From positions 1-43,890 of the forward strand of contig JAZQPT010000025.1 of assembly GCA_045628725.1 (NCBI GenBank): a stretch of 43,890 nucleotides of DNA, read 5' to 3'. A program made the translations under genes and the position numbers. This DNA comes from JACQGD01 sp045628725. Its GTDB lineage: Bacteria; Patescibacteriota; Saccharimonadia; Saccharimonadales; Saccharimonadaceae. This document shows, piece by piece, positions 23,602-31,983 of this stretch. The stretch's first letter is position 1, and each line of letters begins with the position of its first letter. Below the pieces are notes generated by a model. That model ran no database searches. It saw nothing but the letters and a program-made list of their open reading frames with translations, and was not told the DNA's origin.

Positions 23602-24969
23602 CTATTCTGTTCGCAGTGCCTCTATTGGATCGAGCTTTGCAGCCTTGCGCGCCGGAAGGTATCCGGCCACGACTGCAATAAGCATCAGTACACCAATCAA
23701 AATCACTATCGGTAGCGGTTCAAACACGAGAATGTAGTTGCCCTCGCCCAGTTCAAGCTGCTTCGTAATCAACGGGTTGAGTGCTGAACCTGCCGCCCAT
23801 GCGGCGACCGATCCGATAACACCACCCAGGAATCCAATCCAGGCTGCCTCGTAACGAAATAGCTTTGCAACGTCCTTGCCACGCATACCGAGCGCCTTCA
23901 TGAGTCCAATCTGCTGAGTACGCTCGAGCACGCTAATGTACTGTGTATTAATGATACCGAACACAGATGCGATCAGTGCAATAATACCAAAGCCCATCAC
24001 GATACCCATCAAGATATTAACAATCGTAAACAACAGTCCCTGCAAGTCCCTAGCTGTCTGCGCAACATAGCCTTGGCTTTCGAGTGATGATTTGACCGCC
24101 TCGGGATCTTGCCCCGCCTTTGCGCGTGCGGTTACTGCCATGTATTTTTGGTAGTTGTTAGTATTTTGCGTTAGGAATTCCGCCATCGAACGAGCCTGTT
24201 CATTAGACACCATGAGTGAGGTTGAACCCGTTAGGGCTGTCGCCGATTTTTTAGTCACGGCGCTAACAGTAAACACCTTCTCTTCTGTCTCACCCTTGGC
24301 GAGCGCACTCAAACCCGCAGTACCCTGAGTTGTGATAATACGTTGTATCTCTGCTTCGCTCGGAGCCGCCGACGGACGCTCTAGTACGAGTGTCAGTTTT
24401 TTACCAACGAGTTGTTCGGGTGTAAGACCAAGAGCCTTGGCGTAACTTTCCGGCACAACAATGTCCGAATTACCAATTTGCTTACCGAGCGACGGTAGCG
24501 TTCCGGCCGCCGTGTCGTTTCGAATACCTGAATCGTAGGCCACGACATCTGACGTATACTGCTTTGTCTGACCTTCAATAGTGAAGTATTTAAACGAAAC
24601 TTGATAAATTGGAATTACTGCTTCCAGGTCATCGCGGTCCTGTAGCTTGTCTACGTCATCTTGGGTCATCTGCTTGTATGCCATGCCGTTTTGCGTGGTT
24701 ACATCAGGATCATATTCCTTTGGCCCCGAACGTGCACTTGGGTCGCCATCCCCACCAAATAATGACTTGTCTTTTGCTATAAACAGAGCCTGTGGGTTGA
24801 TGTTTGATCCTACCAGCTTGTCCGCGTACTCGCGCGAGCCTTCACCAGCAGCAATAGAAAGGGTTAAGGTAAACGCACCCACTGCGATAGCGAGACTTGT
24901 TAGAAGCGTCCTGGCTTTTGCTTGCTTTAGGCTGCGGCCAGCGCGACGTATGATATCTGTCGTTCTCAT
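23602..24969 (-). CDS. MacB/LolC-type ABC transporter permease
   Basis: 455 residues. TM1 (ARTLLTSLAIAVGAFTLTLS) is followed by a large outside MacB core domain and three C-terminal TM segments with the FtsX-domain signature YISVLERTQQIGLMKALGMRG. This is a type VII ABC (mechanotransmission) permease. It overlaps the ATPase gene by one base at 24969. With no outer membrane expected, it probably exports peptides or moves surface lipoproteins, or transmits a signal to outside proteins; the sequence does not tell which. A terminator follows after a short gap. Confidence 0.9.
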   Translation of the reverse strand: MRTTDIIRRAGRSLKQAKARTLLTSLAIAVGAFTLTLSIAAGEGSREYADKLVGSNINPQALFIAKDKSLFGGDGDPSARSGPKEYDPDVTTQNGMAYKQMTQDDVDKLQDRDDLEAVIPIYQVSFKYFTIEGQTKQYTSDVVAYDSGIRNDTAAGTLPSLGKQIGNSDIVVPESYAKALGLTPEQLVGKKLTLVLERPSAAPSEAEIQRIITTQGTAGLSALAKGETEEKVFTVSAVTKKSATALTGSTSLMVSNEQARSMAEFLTQNTNNYQKYMAVTARAKAGQDPEAVKSSLESQGYVAQTARDLQGLLFTIVNILMGIVMGFGIIALIASVFGIINTQYISVLERTQQIGLMKALGMRGKDVAKLFRYEAAWIGFLGGVIGSVAAWAAGSALNPLITKQLELGEGNYILVFEPLPIVILIGVLMLIAVVAGYLPARKAAKLDPIEALRTE

Positions 24970-25691
24970 TATTGAGTCCTCCCGGTGTGAGCTGTCGGTT
25001 TTTTAGCAGGTGAAGACGATTCGGAAATCGATTCGATTTTGCCATCCTTGATTCGGATTTGTATATCACACTTCTCCGCCAAATCTGGGTCATGGGTGAC
25101 CACAATAAGGGTCGTCCCATTCTTTTTCGTGTAGCCAAAAAGTAATTTTTCAATCACTTCGCCTGTCGTGCTATCCAGATTTCCGGTTGGCTCATCCGCA
25201 AACAAGATTTGCGGCGTATTGACGATTGCTCGAGCGATTGCCAGGCGCTGCTTCTGCCCACCTGATAGGTTCTTCGCCTTTTGTTTAATCTTGTCACCCA
25301 ACTCGACTGCCTCGAGCGCCGCAGTGACGCGCTGCTTGCGCTCCTTCATGGGAACATCTGCAATTTCAAGTGGCAAGCTCACATTGTCGTAACAACTTTC
25401 GTTCGCCTGCACAAAGAAAGATTGAAATATAAAGCTCATCTTTGTTGCGCGGAACCGATCAACAGCTTTTTTCTTGAGCTTCAAAATATCCTCGCCGTCA
25501 ACCAGCACTTCACCCGTATCCGGATGGTCTAGGCCGCTCATTGTGTGCATCAGGGTGGATTTACCACTACCCGACTTTCCTAGAATTGCTACGCTTGCTC
25601 CGTCTGGAATGCTAAAACTCACATCATCTAGCGCAGTAAAGATATGGTCCTTTTTCCCGTATGTTTTTATAATATGTTTTACTTCTATCAT
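24969..25691 (-). CDS. ABC transporter ATPase (LolD/MacB type)
   Basis: 240 residues. Walker A GKSGSGKSTLMHTMSGLD, Q-loop FIFQSFFVQANESC, signature LSGGQKQRLAIARAI, Walker B ILFADEPTGNLDS and the switch VVTHD. The C-terminal tail after IKDGKIES is Ser/Pro/Lys-rich and non-conserved. The start at 25691 is supported by TAGGAGCGGGG just upstream; a TACAAT lies farther up. It pairs with the overlapping permease. The preceding PspC unit ends in a terminator, so this pair is separately transcribed. Confidence 0.93.
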   Translation of the reverse strand: MIEVKHIIKTYGKKDHIFTALDDVSFSIPDGASVAILGKSGSGKSTLMHTMSGLDHPDTGEVLVDGEDILKLKKKAVDRFRATKMSFIFQSFFVQANESCYDNVSLPLEIADVPMKERKQRVTAALEAVELGDKIKQKAKNLSGGQKQRLAIARAIVNTPQILFADEPTGNLDSTTGEVIEKLLFGYTKKNGTTLIVVTHDPDLAEKCDIQIRIKDGKIESISESSSPAKKPTAHTGRTQ

Positions 25692-25769
25692 CCCCGCTCC
25701 TATCGTTTATCCCATTGTACTTGTTTCGAGATGTTTATGCTAACATGCAGCCCGAAACATCCCCCGTAA

Positions 25770-25801
25770 AAAATGCGCCGACAGAACAGCCGGCGCATTT
25801 T
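25770..25801 (-). terminator. Terminator of the PadR-PspC unit
   Basis: An 11-bp perfect stem AAAATGCGCCG with CGGCGCATTTT around a 10-nt loop; on the minus strand T6 follows. Confidence 0.9.
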
Positions 25802-25817
25802 CTATGGGAGTCTTTAG

Positions 25818-27425
25818 CTACGAGTCACTACCAGACGCCTCGTCTAGGCTATCAATCGTTACCTTGACGCATCCACCTTCTGTTATATACGCTGACGGCA
25901 TTACTTCACCGTTCATCTTAAGTGTACCCACACGATCCGCCACAATCTCGGTCATACTCGAGGCGGGGCAAGATGTAGGAGCATTAATGTCTAATTGCTC
26001 AACAACCCCCACCCGTGCCCATCCACTACCGCTCACCCCGAGGTTAGCCGTAGTGACAGACGAAGTATCTGCGTAGAGCGTTGCATTTTTTTCGATAGTC
26101 GCGTTCAATACACTCACTGTTGTTCCATCCAGAACAAGCGATGCGTCGTTTCGTACAGTCGCTCGGATATCCTGTACATTTCCGTCTGTATACCTCAGTG
26201 TCCCATGTTTCACATCGATATCCTTTAGGGACGGACCATAGACGATGATCTGTTCGGATCCAAGATGACAATTACCAAACAGGAAACACTGATCCCTGTC
26301 GCTCTCAGTCCGTTTAGCACTAATCGTAACGATATCGCCATCACGGGTAGCACTCATTTTAATTTTCGCCCCGCCTCGTTGAAGCATTGTTACTTCTGCA
26401 CGAGCCGGCCCCTCGGACTCACGATATTCCACAGGAACGTTTTCACTATCGATTACCAGACCCTGTGCACCATTCAGTTCATTCAGTGGCAGCTTCTCCT
26501 CTTTTGTGAGTGAAATCACCTGATCGTTCATAACGCTAGAGCCATAGATGCCTGCGCCAAATCCTGCACTTGCAGTCACTAGCCCCACGATTACAATCGC
26601 CAGCGCACTATACCCTATCACCTTGGTAAACCGCCAGGCAAATGACACATAGGCAGCCAGAATCATTAGTAGCGTAAACAGTACACCACTCACAACCAAC
26701 AGGACATACGCCCCGATTAGCCAGGCATTTGCCAAATCGCTATTATGCAGCAGCGCAGGAACGCCCATTACCAACGCGGCAAGGGTAGTGCCAATTGCAC
26801 CGATTGCCATCACCACGAAACCGAGCCCGAGGATAACCCGTAGCACAACAACAAATGGCTTTACCTTTGTAGAAACGGTACCTGAACCCGCATTATCCTT
26901 CAGAGCAGAGAGCGTCACAGGCTTGCCGGCCATCTGCAGCTTATCGGTCGCCGTTTTTGCCGATGGTAGTACCAGCCACAACACGACGTATACTAGTGCG
27001 ACCGTTCCAAACGACACAAACGCGAGTACGATAGCAGCGAGGCGTACCCAGACGGCATCCACACCCATATACGCTGCGATACCCGCTAACACGCCACCGA
27101 GTATACCTCGCTCTTCATCACGCATCAATCGCTTACCACTCGCCGCCTGCGAGTTAGTTGGTGCAGCATCTTCATCAGTAAAGTCAGCAGGCTCCCCGAG
27201 GCGCCGCTCTATCTCCTCGACGTCGCTTGCGGTAATCACTCTTTCCCCAGACACACCGCGTTCTGCCAACAGTTCACAAATGCGCACTTCGATCTCGCGC
27301 AGCGTATCATCGTCAGCCTGCAGGGCTGTTTTGATTGCGTCGAGGTATTTTTCGAGCTGCTTCTTGGCACCTACCTCGATGTTAAACGGCGTCGCAGCTA
27401 AATGGATTCGTGTAATTTCGTTCAT
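25818..27425 (-). CDS. PspC-domain membrane protein with C-terminal adhesin-head-like beta domain
   Basis: 535 residues. Residues 1-95 form a small helical domain (KKQLEKYLDAIKTAL, then VEEIERRLGEPADF), 100-155 a PspC domain (KRLMRDEERGILGGVLAGIA through VYVVLWLVLP). Next come three or four TM segments (up to about 310), then an outside region of repeated beta strands (315-535: TMLQRGGAKIKMSATRDGDI, GTVSVLNATIEKNATLYADT and the like) that looks like the DUF2807/GIN beta-helical head. Similar proteins sit with PadR regulators in Gram-positive envelope-stress systems. It begins nine nt after the padR stop. A sensor of envelope damage is a reasonable guess, not shown. Confidence 0.82.
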   Translation of the reverse strand: MNEITRIHLAATPFNIEVGAKKQLEKYLDAIKTALQADDDTLREIEVRICELLAERGVSGERVITASDVEEIERRLGEPADFTDEDAAPTNSQAASGKRLMRDEERGILGGVLAGIAAYMGVDAVWVRLAAIVLAFVSFGTVALVYVVLWLVLPSAKTATDKLQMAGKPVTLSALKDNAGSGTVSTKVKPFVVVLRVILGLGFVVMAIGAIGTTLAALVMGVPALLHNSDLANAWLIGAYVLLVVSGVLFTLLMILAAYVSFAWRFTKVIGYSALAIVIVGLVTASAGFGAGIYGSSVMNDQVISLTKEEKLPLNELNGAQGLVIDSENVPVEYRESEGPARAEVTMLQRGGAKIKMSATRDGDIVTISAKRTESDRDQCFLFGNCHLGSEQIIVYGPSLKDIDVKHGTLRYTDGNVQDIRATVRNDASLVLDGTTVSVLNATIEKNATLYADTSSVTTANLGVSGSGWARVGVVEQLDINAPTSCPASSMTEIVADRVGTLKMNGEVMPSAYITEGGCVKVTIDSLDEASGSDS

Positions 27426-27434
27426 AGTATTTCC

Positions 27435-27767
27435 TTATATCTTCTTCAACGTTTGGTTTAATGCTTCGATTTTTTTACTCACTCCCAGCTCAACCTCTCG
27501 GCCAAAATCCGTCACTCGGTAGTATTTACGCGGTGGCCCCTGTTCGCTCTCCTGCCACTCATGTGCCAGCAAGCCATCCTTTTGCAGTCGGCTCAGTAGC
27601 GGATAAATCGTCCCCTCCACTACCACGAGCTCCGCCTCGCTCAGTCGCTTAATGATATCGCTTGTATATCGTGGCTCATTCGCACAAACCCGCAGCACGC
27701 AGTATGCCAAAAATCCTTTTCGCAGCTGGGTCGCGAGTTGCTCTGCATACGCTTCGCTATCGTTCAT
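27435..27767 (-). CDS. PadR family transcriptional regulator
   Basis: 110 residues. Winged-helix of PadR type: LRKGFLAYCVLRVCANEPRY, then SDIIKRLSEAELVVVEGTIYP and LLSRLQKDGLLAHEWQESEQ followed by GPPRKYYRVTDFGRE. The TIYPLLSRL...GL motif is diagnostic. Short C-terminal helix (subfamily s2 type) for dimerisation. I start at the ATG at 27767 (AAAGG eight nt before), not at 27797 where no ribosome site is seen. It is the first gene of the PadR-PspC unit and likely represses its own promoter through the palindrome at 27802-27827. Confidence 0.9.
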   Translation of the reverse strand: MNDSEAYAEQLATQLRKGFLAYCVLRVCANEPRYTSDIIKRLSEAELVVVEGTIYPLLSRLQKDGLLAHEWQESEQGPPRKYYRVTDFGREVELGVSKKIEALNQTLKKI

Positions 27768-27801
27768 AGAGAGTACCTTTCGCTGTTTTAACATCACTAT
27801 T

Positions 27802-27845
27802 TTGTATCATAGTTCTATGTTATACAAGGTACTATAATATGTCAA
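27802..27845 (-). promoter_or_regulatory. padR promoter with candidate PadR operator
   Basis: Minus strand TTGACA (27845-27840), 17 nt, TAACAT (27822-27817). An imperfect palindrome at 27802-27827 (TTGTATCATAG, two bases, CTATGTTATACAA) covers the -10. PadR proteins usually bind AT-rich inverted repeats over their own promoters. Confidence 0.6.
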
Positions 27846-27862
27846 CTACTGCGCCGTAGAAA

Positions 27863-27883
27863 AAGTCGCCTATTTGGCGACTT
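27863..27883 (-). terminator. Terminator overlapping the stop of the 28298 gene
   Basis: An 8-bp stem AAGTCGCC with GGCGACTT and the loop AAATA on the minus strand, followed by TTTC. The stop TAG (27872-27870) lies within the hairpin. Confidence 0.8.
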
Positions 27884-28298
27884 CGTTCAGTTTACGTGTG
27901 ATCTTGCGCGCGACAGTATTGCGCTGCTCGTCGCTATCCCCCACTCCATGATCCTCCAGAACCGCAATGATTGCTCGATCGAGCCTGATATCTTCCCTGA
28001 TTTCGCGCTCCAGACGGTGATCTTCCTTTACAAGTCTCTCTAGCTGCCCGGCAGTTTCGTGCACCAGGCGCGCTGCTCGCTCGGTCATACGCACTTGTCG
28101 CGAGATAGACAGACTCTGCAAGGTCGTCATGATCAGCGCAGCTACGGAAATAACGAACGCAATCAGACTAAATGCCACATGAGATGGGTCATCCCCAACG
28201 CTGGCGTATATCAACATTCCAGCGCCAACTACGGCAATTATGACAAAAATTTTTGCTAAAAGTATATAGCGGGAACGGTCGTTTTTATAGCTACTCAT
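27870..28298 (-). CDS. Two-TM membrane protein of unknown function
   Basis: 142 residues. Two membrane segments (YILLAKIFVIIAVVGAGMLI and HVAFSLIAFVISVAALIMTT) are followed by a cytoplasmic helix rich in charged residues (RQVRMTERAARLVHETAGQL, then ERLVKEDHRLEREIREDIRL) that may form a coiled coil. No enzyme motif. The ATG at 28298 follows TATGAT by six nt; the in-frame ATG at 28325 is not compatible with that promoter. Lies between the DUF2207 gene and the PadR unit. Confidence 0.72.
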   Translation of the reverse strand: MSSYKNDRSRYILLAKIFVIIAVVGAGMLIYASVGDDPSHVAFSLIAFVISVAALIMTTLQSLSISRQVRMTERAARLVHETAGQLERLVKEDHRLEREIREDIRLDRAIIAVLEDHGVGDSDEQRNTVARKITRKLNEVAK

Positions 28299-28356
28299 GT
28301 GGCTATCATAGCAACTCTGGTACAAAATACCTATGCTTACGGAGCGATGCTAGTAC

Positions 28357-30111
28357 CTACCAGCCTCCGCCACCACCTCCGCCACCGCCTCCGCCAGAGG
28401 CCCCACCGCCTGTCGATCCACCGCCTGTCGAACTTGTTGCTGCGGCATAGCTATTTGTGGTCGTGCTGAAATCATTCATTGCCGAACTGAACACTACGGC
28501 ATTAAACGCCGCCTGGCCACTATACCAACTCGGATCAAGTTGAGCCTGCTCGTAATACTGCCCTAGGTGCTTGTTCCATTCTTTTTCTTGCCCGAAAAGC
28601 ACCGCATACGGCAGAACCCTTTCGTACAATTTTACCAGCTGCTTCGGATTATCCACTCGGACGTCACCAGCCTTTTCAGCCCCCTCAGGGCTCTGCAACA
28701 TCGCCAATCGCGCCTCTTCTGCGACGCCAATGTAACGCTTTAACCCCTGCAAGTAGCGCCGTAAATCTAATCCCTTGTCTGTCAGTGGATGCAACGTCTT
28801 TCCACTCACGTATGCAGTGATTGCTGCAATGATCACCGCTGGGGACAGCGTCAGTAGCCCTAAAACCAGGATGATATGACCCGTTCGCATAAACCAGTTT
28901 ACCTGCACTGCATTTTGACGTCGGAATCCATAGTCATTCCTGATTTTTTCCTGGAGGTTGGTCCTGTTCTTTGTAAACTTTCCAGCCAGCTTGTAATCAT
29001 TTTGCAGTTTCTTCATTTCAAACCGACTGCCGACCTGCGTGTTGTTCTCGCCGAATAGCGTCTGAACAAACGTACGCTCTTCGTCCGAGAGTAAATCGAT
29101 TGATTTCGTTAGCTCTAACTCGTACTCTGCATTTCTGAAAGTCGATTTTTCTTTAACTTGATACACCTTTAGGTAGTGCCGAACCGCCAAATCAATAATC
29201 TGGGCAGTCATGCCGGCGCGCGTACCTTCGCCTACCTGTTCGGCGACGAGGACACTGACCCCTTTTGGCGGAATATATTCCGTAGGAACAGTGCCGATAT
29301 CCTGTTTGCGGTTACTCCACCTGTAATACCGTAGCGTTAGCCATACCATCGCAGCTACGCCAGCTATAGAAGTTGGAATAAGCGACACTAGCCATACATG
29401 GAGTATCCGTTCCCATACTGTCGGTTCGTATGGCGCAAATGTACCCGCCTTAAATCCAACAGCTAGTGTCATATTTTCCCCAGGCTGCAAATCGGTGACC
29501 TTCGCGCTCAGTACTCCGTCTGTACGCGCCACACGGCATGCACCAGTCGCCCCCTGCTCGCCTAGGTAGCAGGCTGTTTGTCCATTAAGAAGTGCCTCCT
29601 CTAAAGCGCGCGAAACATGGAGACGCGCGGCAACTGATGCGAACGGCTGCGTCCACTCGGTACCATTCGTATCCCAGTAAAACTCATCGACGCCGCCGAC
29701 ACTTTTAGTCACATCCCGCTGCACATAGGTCAACACATACGTCTTCGCTCCATGAACGAAGCGCTCAGCGTCGCCAATCCGGACTACTTCATTATTATTG
29801 CTTTGGTACGTCGTGTACGGAAGTGTCTTGCCTTGCTCGTCAGTCACTGACACGATCTTCAGGTTTGTCGAATGACCATCGTATTTTGTCGGTATAGCCC
29901 GCTCGATACCGTGGTTCTGGTCGGACTGAGGAAATTCAGCGCTCAGTCGCTCGACCGTTCTGAGTACCGATCGGTTTGACGTGTCTTTTGTCAGATAATA
30001 ATCGACTTCAAAATTTGTAAATGTAAAATCGTTGGCCGCCGCATGCACATTGCCACTCACGCCCATCACTATCGCTAGGGCCGTTATCAGAATTACCCAG
30101 AGTTTCTTCAT
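28357..30111 (-). CDS. DUF2207 membrane protein
   Basis: 584 residues. Signal peptide (LWVILITALAIVMGVSGNVH-AAA), an outside domain opening FTFTNFEVDYYLTKDTSNRS (the DUF2207 start with its Y.....DGS/NGSV-like strand), one TM near 245 (VSLIPTSIAGVAAMVWLTLR), then VPTEYIPPKGVSVLVAEQVG, a conserved DUF2207 block, a cytoplasmic region, and TM pair near 425-450. The tail is Gly-rich, with twelve Gly in the last thirteen residues, typical for the family. Function unknown; widely found in Gram-positive and CPR envelopes. TATGAT six nt before the ATG. Confidence 0.88.
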   Translation of the reverse strand: MKKLWVILITALAIVMGVSGNVHAAANDFTFTNFEVDYYLTKDTSNRSVLRTVERLSAEFPQSDQNHGIERAIPTKYDGHSTNLKIVSVTDEQGKTLPYTTYQSNNNEVVRIGDAERFVHGAKTYVLTYVQRDVTKSVGGVDEFYWDTNGTEWTQPFASVAARLHVSRALEEALLNGQTACYLGEQGATGACRVARTDGVLSAKVTDLQPGENMTLAVGFKAGTFAPYEPTVWERILHVWLVSLIPTSIAGVAAMVWLTLRYYRWSNRKQDIGTVPTEYIPPKGVSVLVAEQVGEGTRAGMTAQIIDLAVRHYLKVYQVKEKSTFRNAEYELELTKSIDLLSDEERTFVQTLFGENNTQVGSRFEMKKLQNDYKLAGKFTKNRTNLQEKIRNDYGFRRQNAVQVNWFMRTGHIILVLGLLTLSPAVIIAAITAYVSGKTLHPLTDKGLDLRRYLQGLKRYIGVAEEARLAMLQSPEGAEKAGDVRVDNPKQLVKLYERVLPYAVLFGQEKEWNKHLGQYYEQAQLDPSWYSGQAAFNAVVFSSAMNDFSTTTNSYAAATSSTGGGSTGGGASGGGGGGGGGGGW

Positions 30112-30162
30112 GCCACTATCATAACAAATTATCAGCTACTCTATTTAGCCTTTTAAATAAAA

Positions 30163-30191
30163 TAGCGCGCACCCGTTACAGGAACGCGCTA
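30163..30191 (-). terminator. Terminator of the glycoside hydrolase gene
   Basis: A 7-bp G/C stem TAGCGCG with CGCGCTA around 15 nt, followed on the minus strand by TTTTATTT. Confidence 0.7.
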
Positions 30192-30209
30192 ATTTGTAAC
30201 GCCTAGTGT

Positions 30210-31802
30210 TTAGAACCACCGGCGACGGATTGCAAGCAAAATTGCACTCACAGCCGCACCGATCACAAGGACACTGCCCGCAACCGTATAATTCTGGCTT
30301 ACACCGGTATTTGGCGCACCCGGTACTACTTCTGTGTTACCGGTTTCGTCCGTACTATCCTCTGCTTGAGGGTCATCAGCCGGCGCCGGCGCCGCCGCCA
30401 CACTAAACGTCAGCGGAGCTCCTGTTACCTGATTATCAGACGTATCAAATGCACGAATAGTTATTGTATGACTGCTTCCCGCAACATAATCATTCGTATT
30501 GACGCTAAATTGATACGGCGAGCTGGTATCCGTGCTAACCACTGTTCCGTCAACAAGTAGCTGCACACGACTGACCGCCACATTGTCAGCAATGGCTGGC
30601 TGCAACGTTACTGTACCGCTCCAGACCCCAGCAGGATGCGAGGAATTATAGTTGCCGACAGTTGGATTCGTCGTATCAGCAATTGCACTTTGCACTGCGC
30701 TGAATGCGCCCTTATGCACGCCGTTTGATAGCCGCAGTCCAAAATAGTACTCGCGGTCCGTTTGTGCTCCGTACGGCGCCCAGTCGTCGAGTGAATAGAA
30801 GAACAGCGGCCCGACCCAGTCGTACGATTTATGGAGCGTAATTGCATCGAGATATATCTCACGCTGTTTTGTCTCGGTAACGGCATCAGGTCCACCACTA
30901 GTAGGCGCGCCGAATTCGGTTAACCAAATTTTCTTAGCGCTATCGCCATTGTTAGCCATGATGGTGCGCATACTACTGCCGCCCATCACGCCAGTATCAT
31001 TAGACATCTGCTGCCACGGGTTCCAGTTTGCCACGTGTGATGGCAGCTCTGGATAGCTATACGGATGCATGCCCACTGCATCAAACGAAGACTTCGCCCC
31101 ATTTGCATACAACTGTGTCAAAAAAGTACGTGGTGAAATGGATGACGCCGAATCACCTGCAGGCGCTAAACCACCCGTTATGATATTCACTCCGGCGTTC
31201 TGCGATCGCATCGCTGATGCTGCAGCAGACAGTAACTGTGAATAGTGTGCAACGTTCGGATTCGGGTTGGCGACAGTATCTTTCCAGAAGTTTACATTAT
31301 TCGGTTCATTCCATACTTCGTAGTCCAGGACACCTTGCGGTGCATATCTTTCGACAACTGCACGCATGAAGGTCGCATAGGCAGCTACATCCTGTGGTGC
31401 ATACTTATTCCCCGCGTCACCCGTTGGAGCGCCTGCTGGTCGAGCCCATTCAGGAGTTGTATGTCCTACGATTAATATACGTTTGTTATGGGCAACCGCT
31501 CGGCTTACCTGGTCGTCCAGTAACCCCCAGTCATACGATGTACTGTTCGTACCCTGAATCTGATACCAGAAAGCGTTCAGGCGTACCCAATCAAGCCCCA
31601 ACGAATCAATTTCGTCCAGGTTTTCCTCTTTGACAGACGGTGTATCCCAACTCCATCCACCCGAGAAATCAACCCCATAGCCATTTGTACCACGGAATGA
31701 CGCGTCGCCCTCCAGTGCCGACACAGGCTGTATAAACATTGTCGTAGCCGCAACGACGAAAGCCATTATACCCAGCGACAAGCGCTTACTAATTATCTTC
31801 AC
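30210..31802 (-). CDS. Secreted clan-A glycoside hydrolase with Ig-like domain and sorting-like C-terminus
   Basis: 530 residues. Signal peptide to about residue 29 (QPVSA-LEGDA), a (beta/alpha)8 hydrolase with acid/base E166 in YEVWNEPNN and nucleophile E296 in KIWLTEFGAP, as in GH5/GH39-like enzymes, an Ig-like domain (about 375-475), a Pro/Asp/Glu-rich linker, then APNTG at the head of a TM helix (VAGSVLVIGAAVSAILLAI) and a basic end RRRWF. This is a sortase-type layout with a non-standard P-N-T-G. GTG start with AAGGAG. The substrate may be a wall-linked or host glycan; not decidable from sequence. Confidence 0.87.
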   Translation of the reverse strand: MKIISKRLSLGIMAFVVAATTMFIQPVSALEGDASFRGTNGYGVDFSGGWSWDTPSVKEENLDEIDSLGLDWVRLNAFWYQIQGTNSTSYDWGLLDDQVSRAVAHNKRILIVGHTTPEWARPAGAPTGDAGNKYAPQDVAAYATFMRAVVERYAPQGVLDYEVWNEPNNVNFWKDTVANPNPNVAHYSQLLSAAASAMRSQNAGVNIITGGLAPAGDSASSISPRTFLTQLYANGAKSSFDAVGMHPYSYPELPSHVANWNPWQQMSNDTGVMGGSSMRTIMANNGDSAKKIWLTEFGAPTSGGPDAVTETKQREIYLDAITLHKSYDWVGPLFFYSLDDWAPYGAQTDREYYFGLRLSNGVHKGAFSAVQSAIADTTNPTVGNYNSSHPAGVWSGTVTLQPAIADNVAVSRVQLLVDGTVVSTDTSSPYQFSVNTNDYVAGSSHTITIRAFDTSDNQVTGAPLTFSVAAAPAPADDPQAEDSTDETGNTEVVPGAPNTGVSQNYTVAGSVLVIGAAVSAILLAIRRRWF

Positions 31803-31840
31803 TTTTTCTCCTTTTTATTTTAACCACCGGTTATGTACGT

Positions 31841-31849
31841 ATAATACCA
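31841..31849 (-). promoter_or_regulatory. Extended -10 of the glycoside hydrolase gene
   Basis: Minus strand TGGTATTAT within GCTTATGGTATTAT; a leader of about 32 nt ends in AAAAAGGAGAAAAA before the GTG. The upstream ten bases match those before CHAP copy B. Confidence 0.55.
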
Positions 31850-31916
31850 TAAGCTATTTACTCGGGCAATTCTGCGCGGTCTCGACCACATTAAAAACTT
31901 GCATACTATCATAATA

Positions 31917-31945
31917 TTGACTTTTAATCATACTTATGCTAATAT
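31917..31945 (+). promoter_or_regulatory. Promoter of the acidic repeat protein gene
   Basis: TTGACT (31917-31922), 17 nt, TAATAT (31940-31945) with TGC extension inside CTTATGCTAATAT. The leader of about 32 nt is A-rich and has no Shine-Dalgarno. Confidence 0.72.
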
Positions 31946-31983
31946 TAGTAAGATTATTAACCACAAAAAAGCGAAAACAAAAA

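Noticed and set aside
26788..27522. Plus-strand reading frame of 244 codons
   Set aside because: Antisense of the PspC and PadR genes; low-complexity Ser/Thr/Ala content and no start signals.
28253..28450. Plus-strand frame with a polyproline run
   Set aside because: It is the antisense of the poly-Gly tail of the DUF2207 gene.
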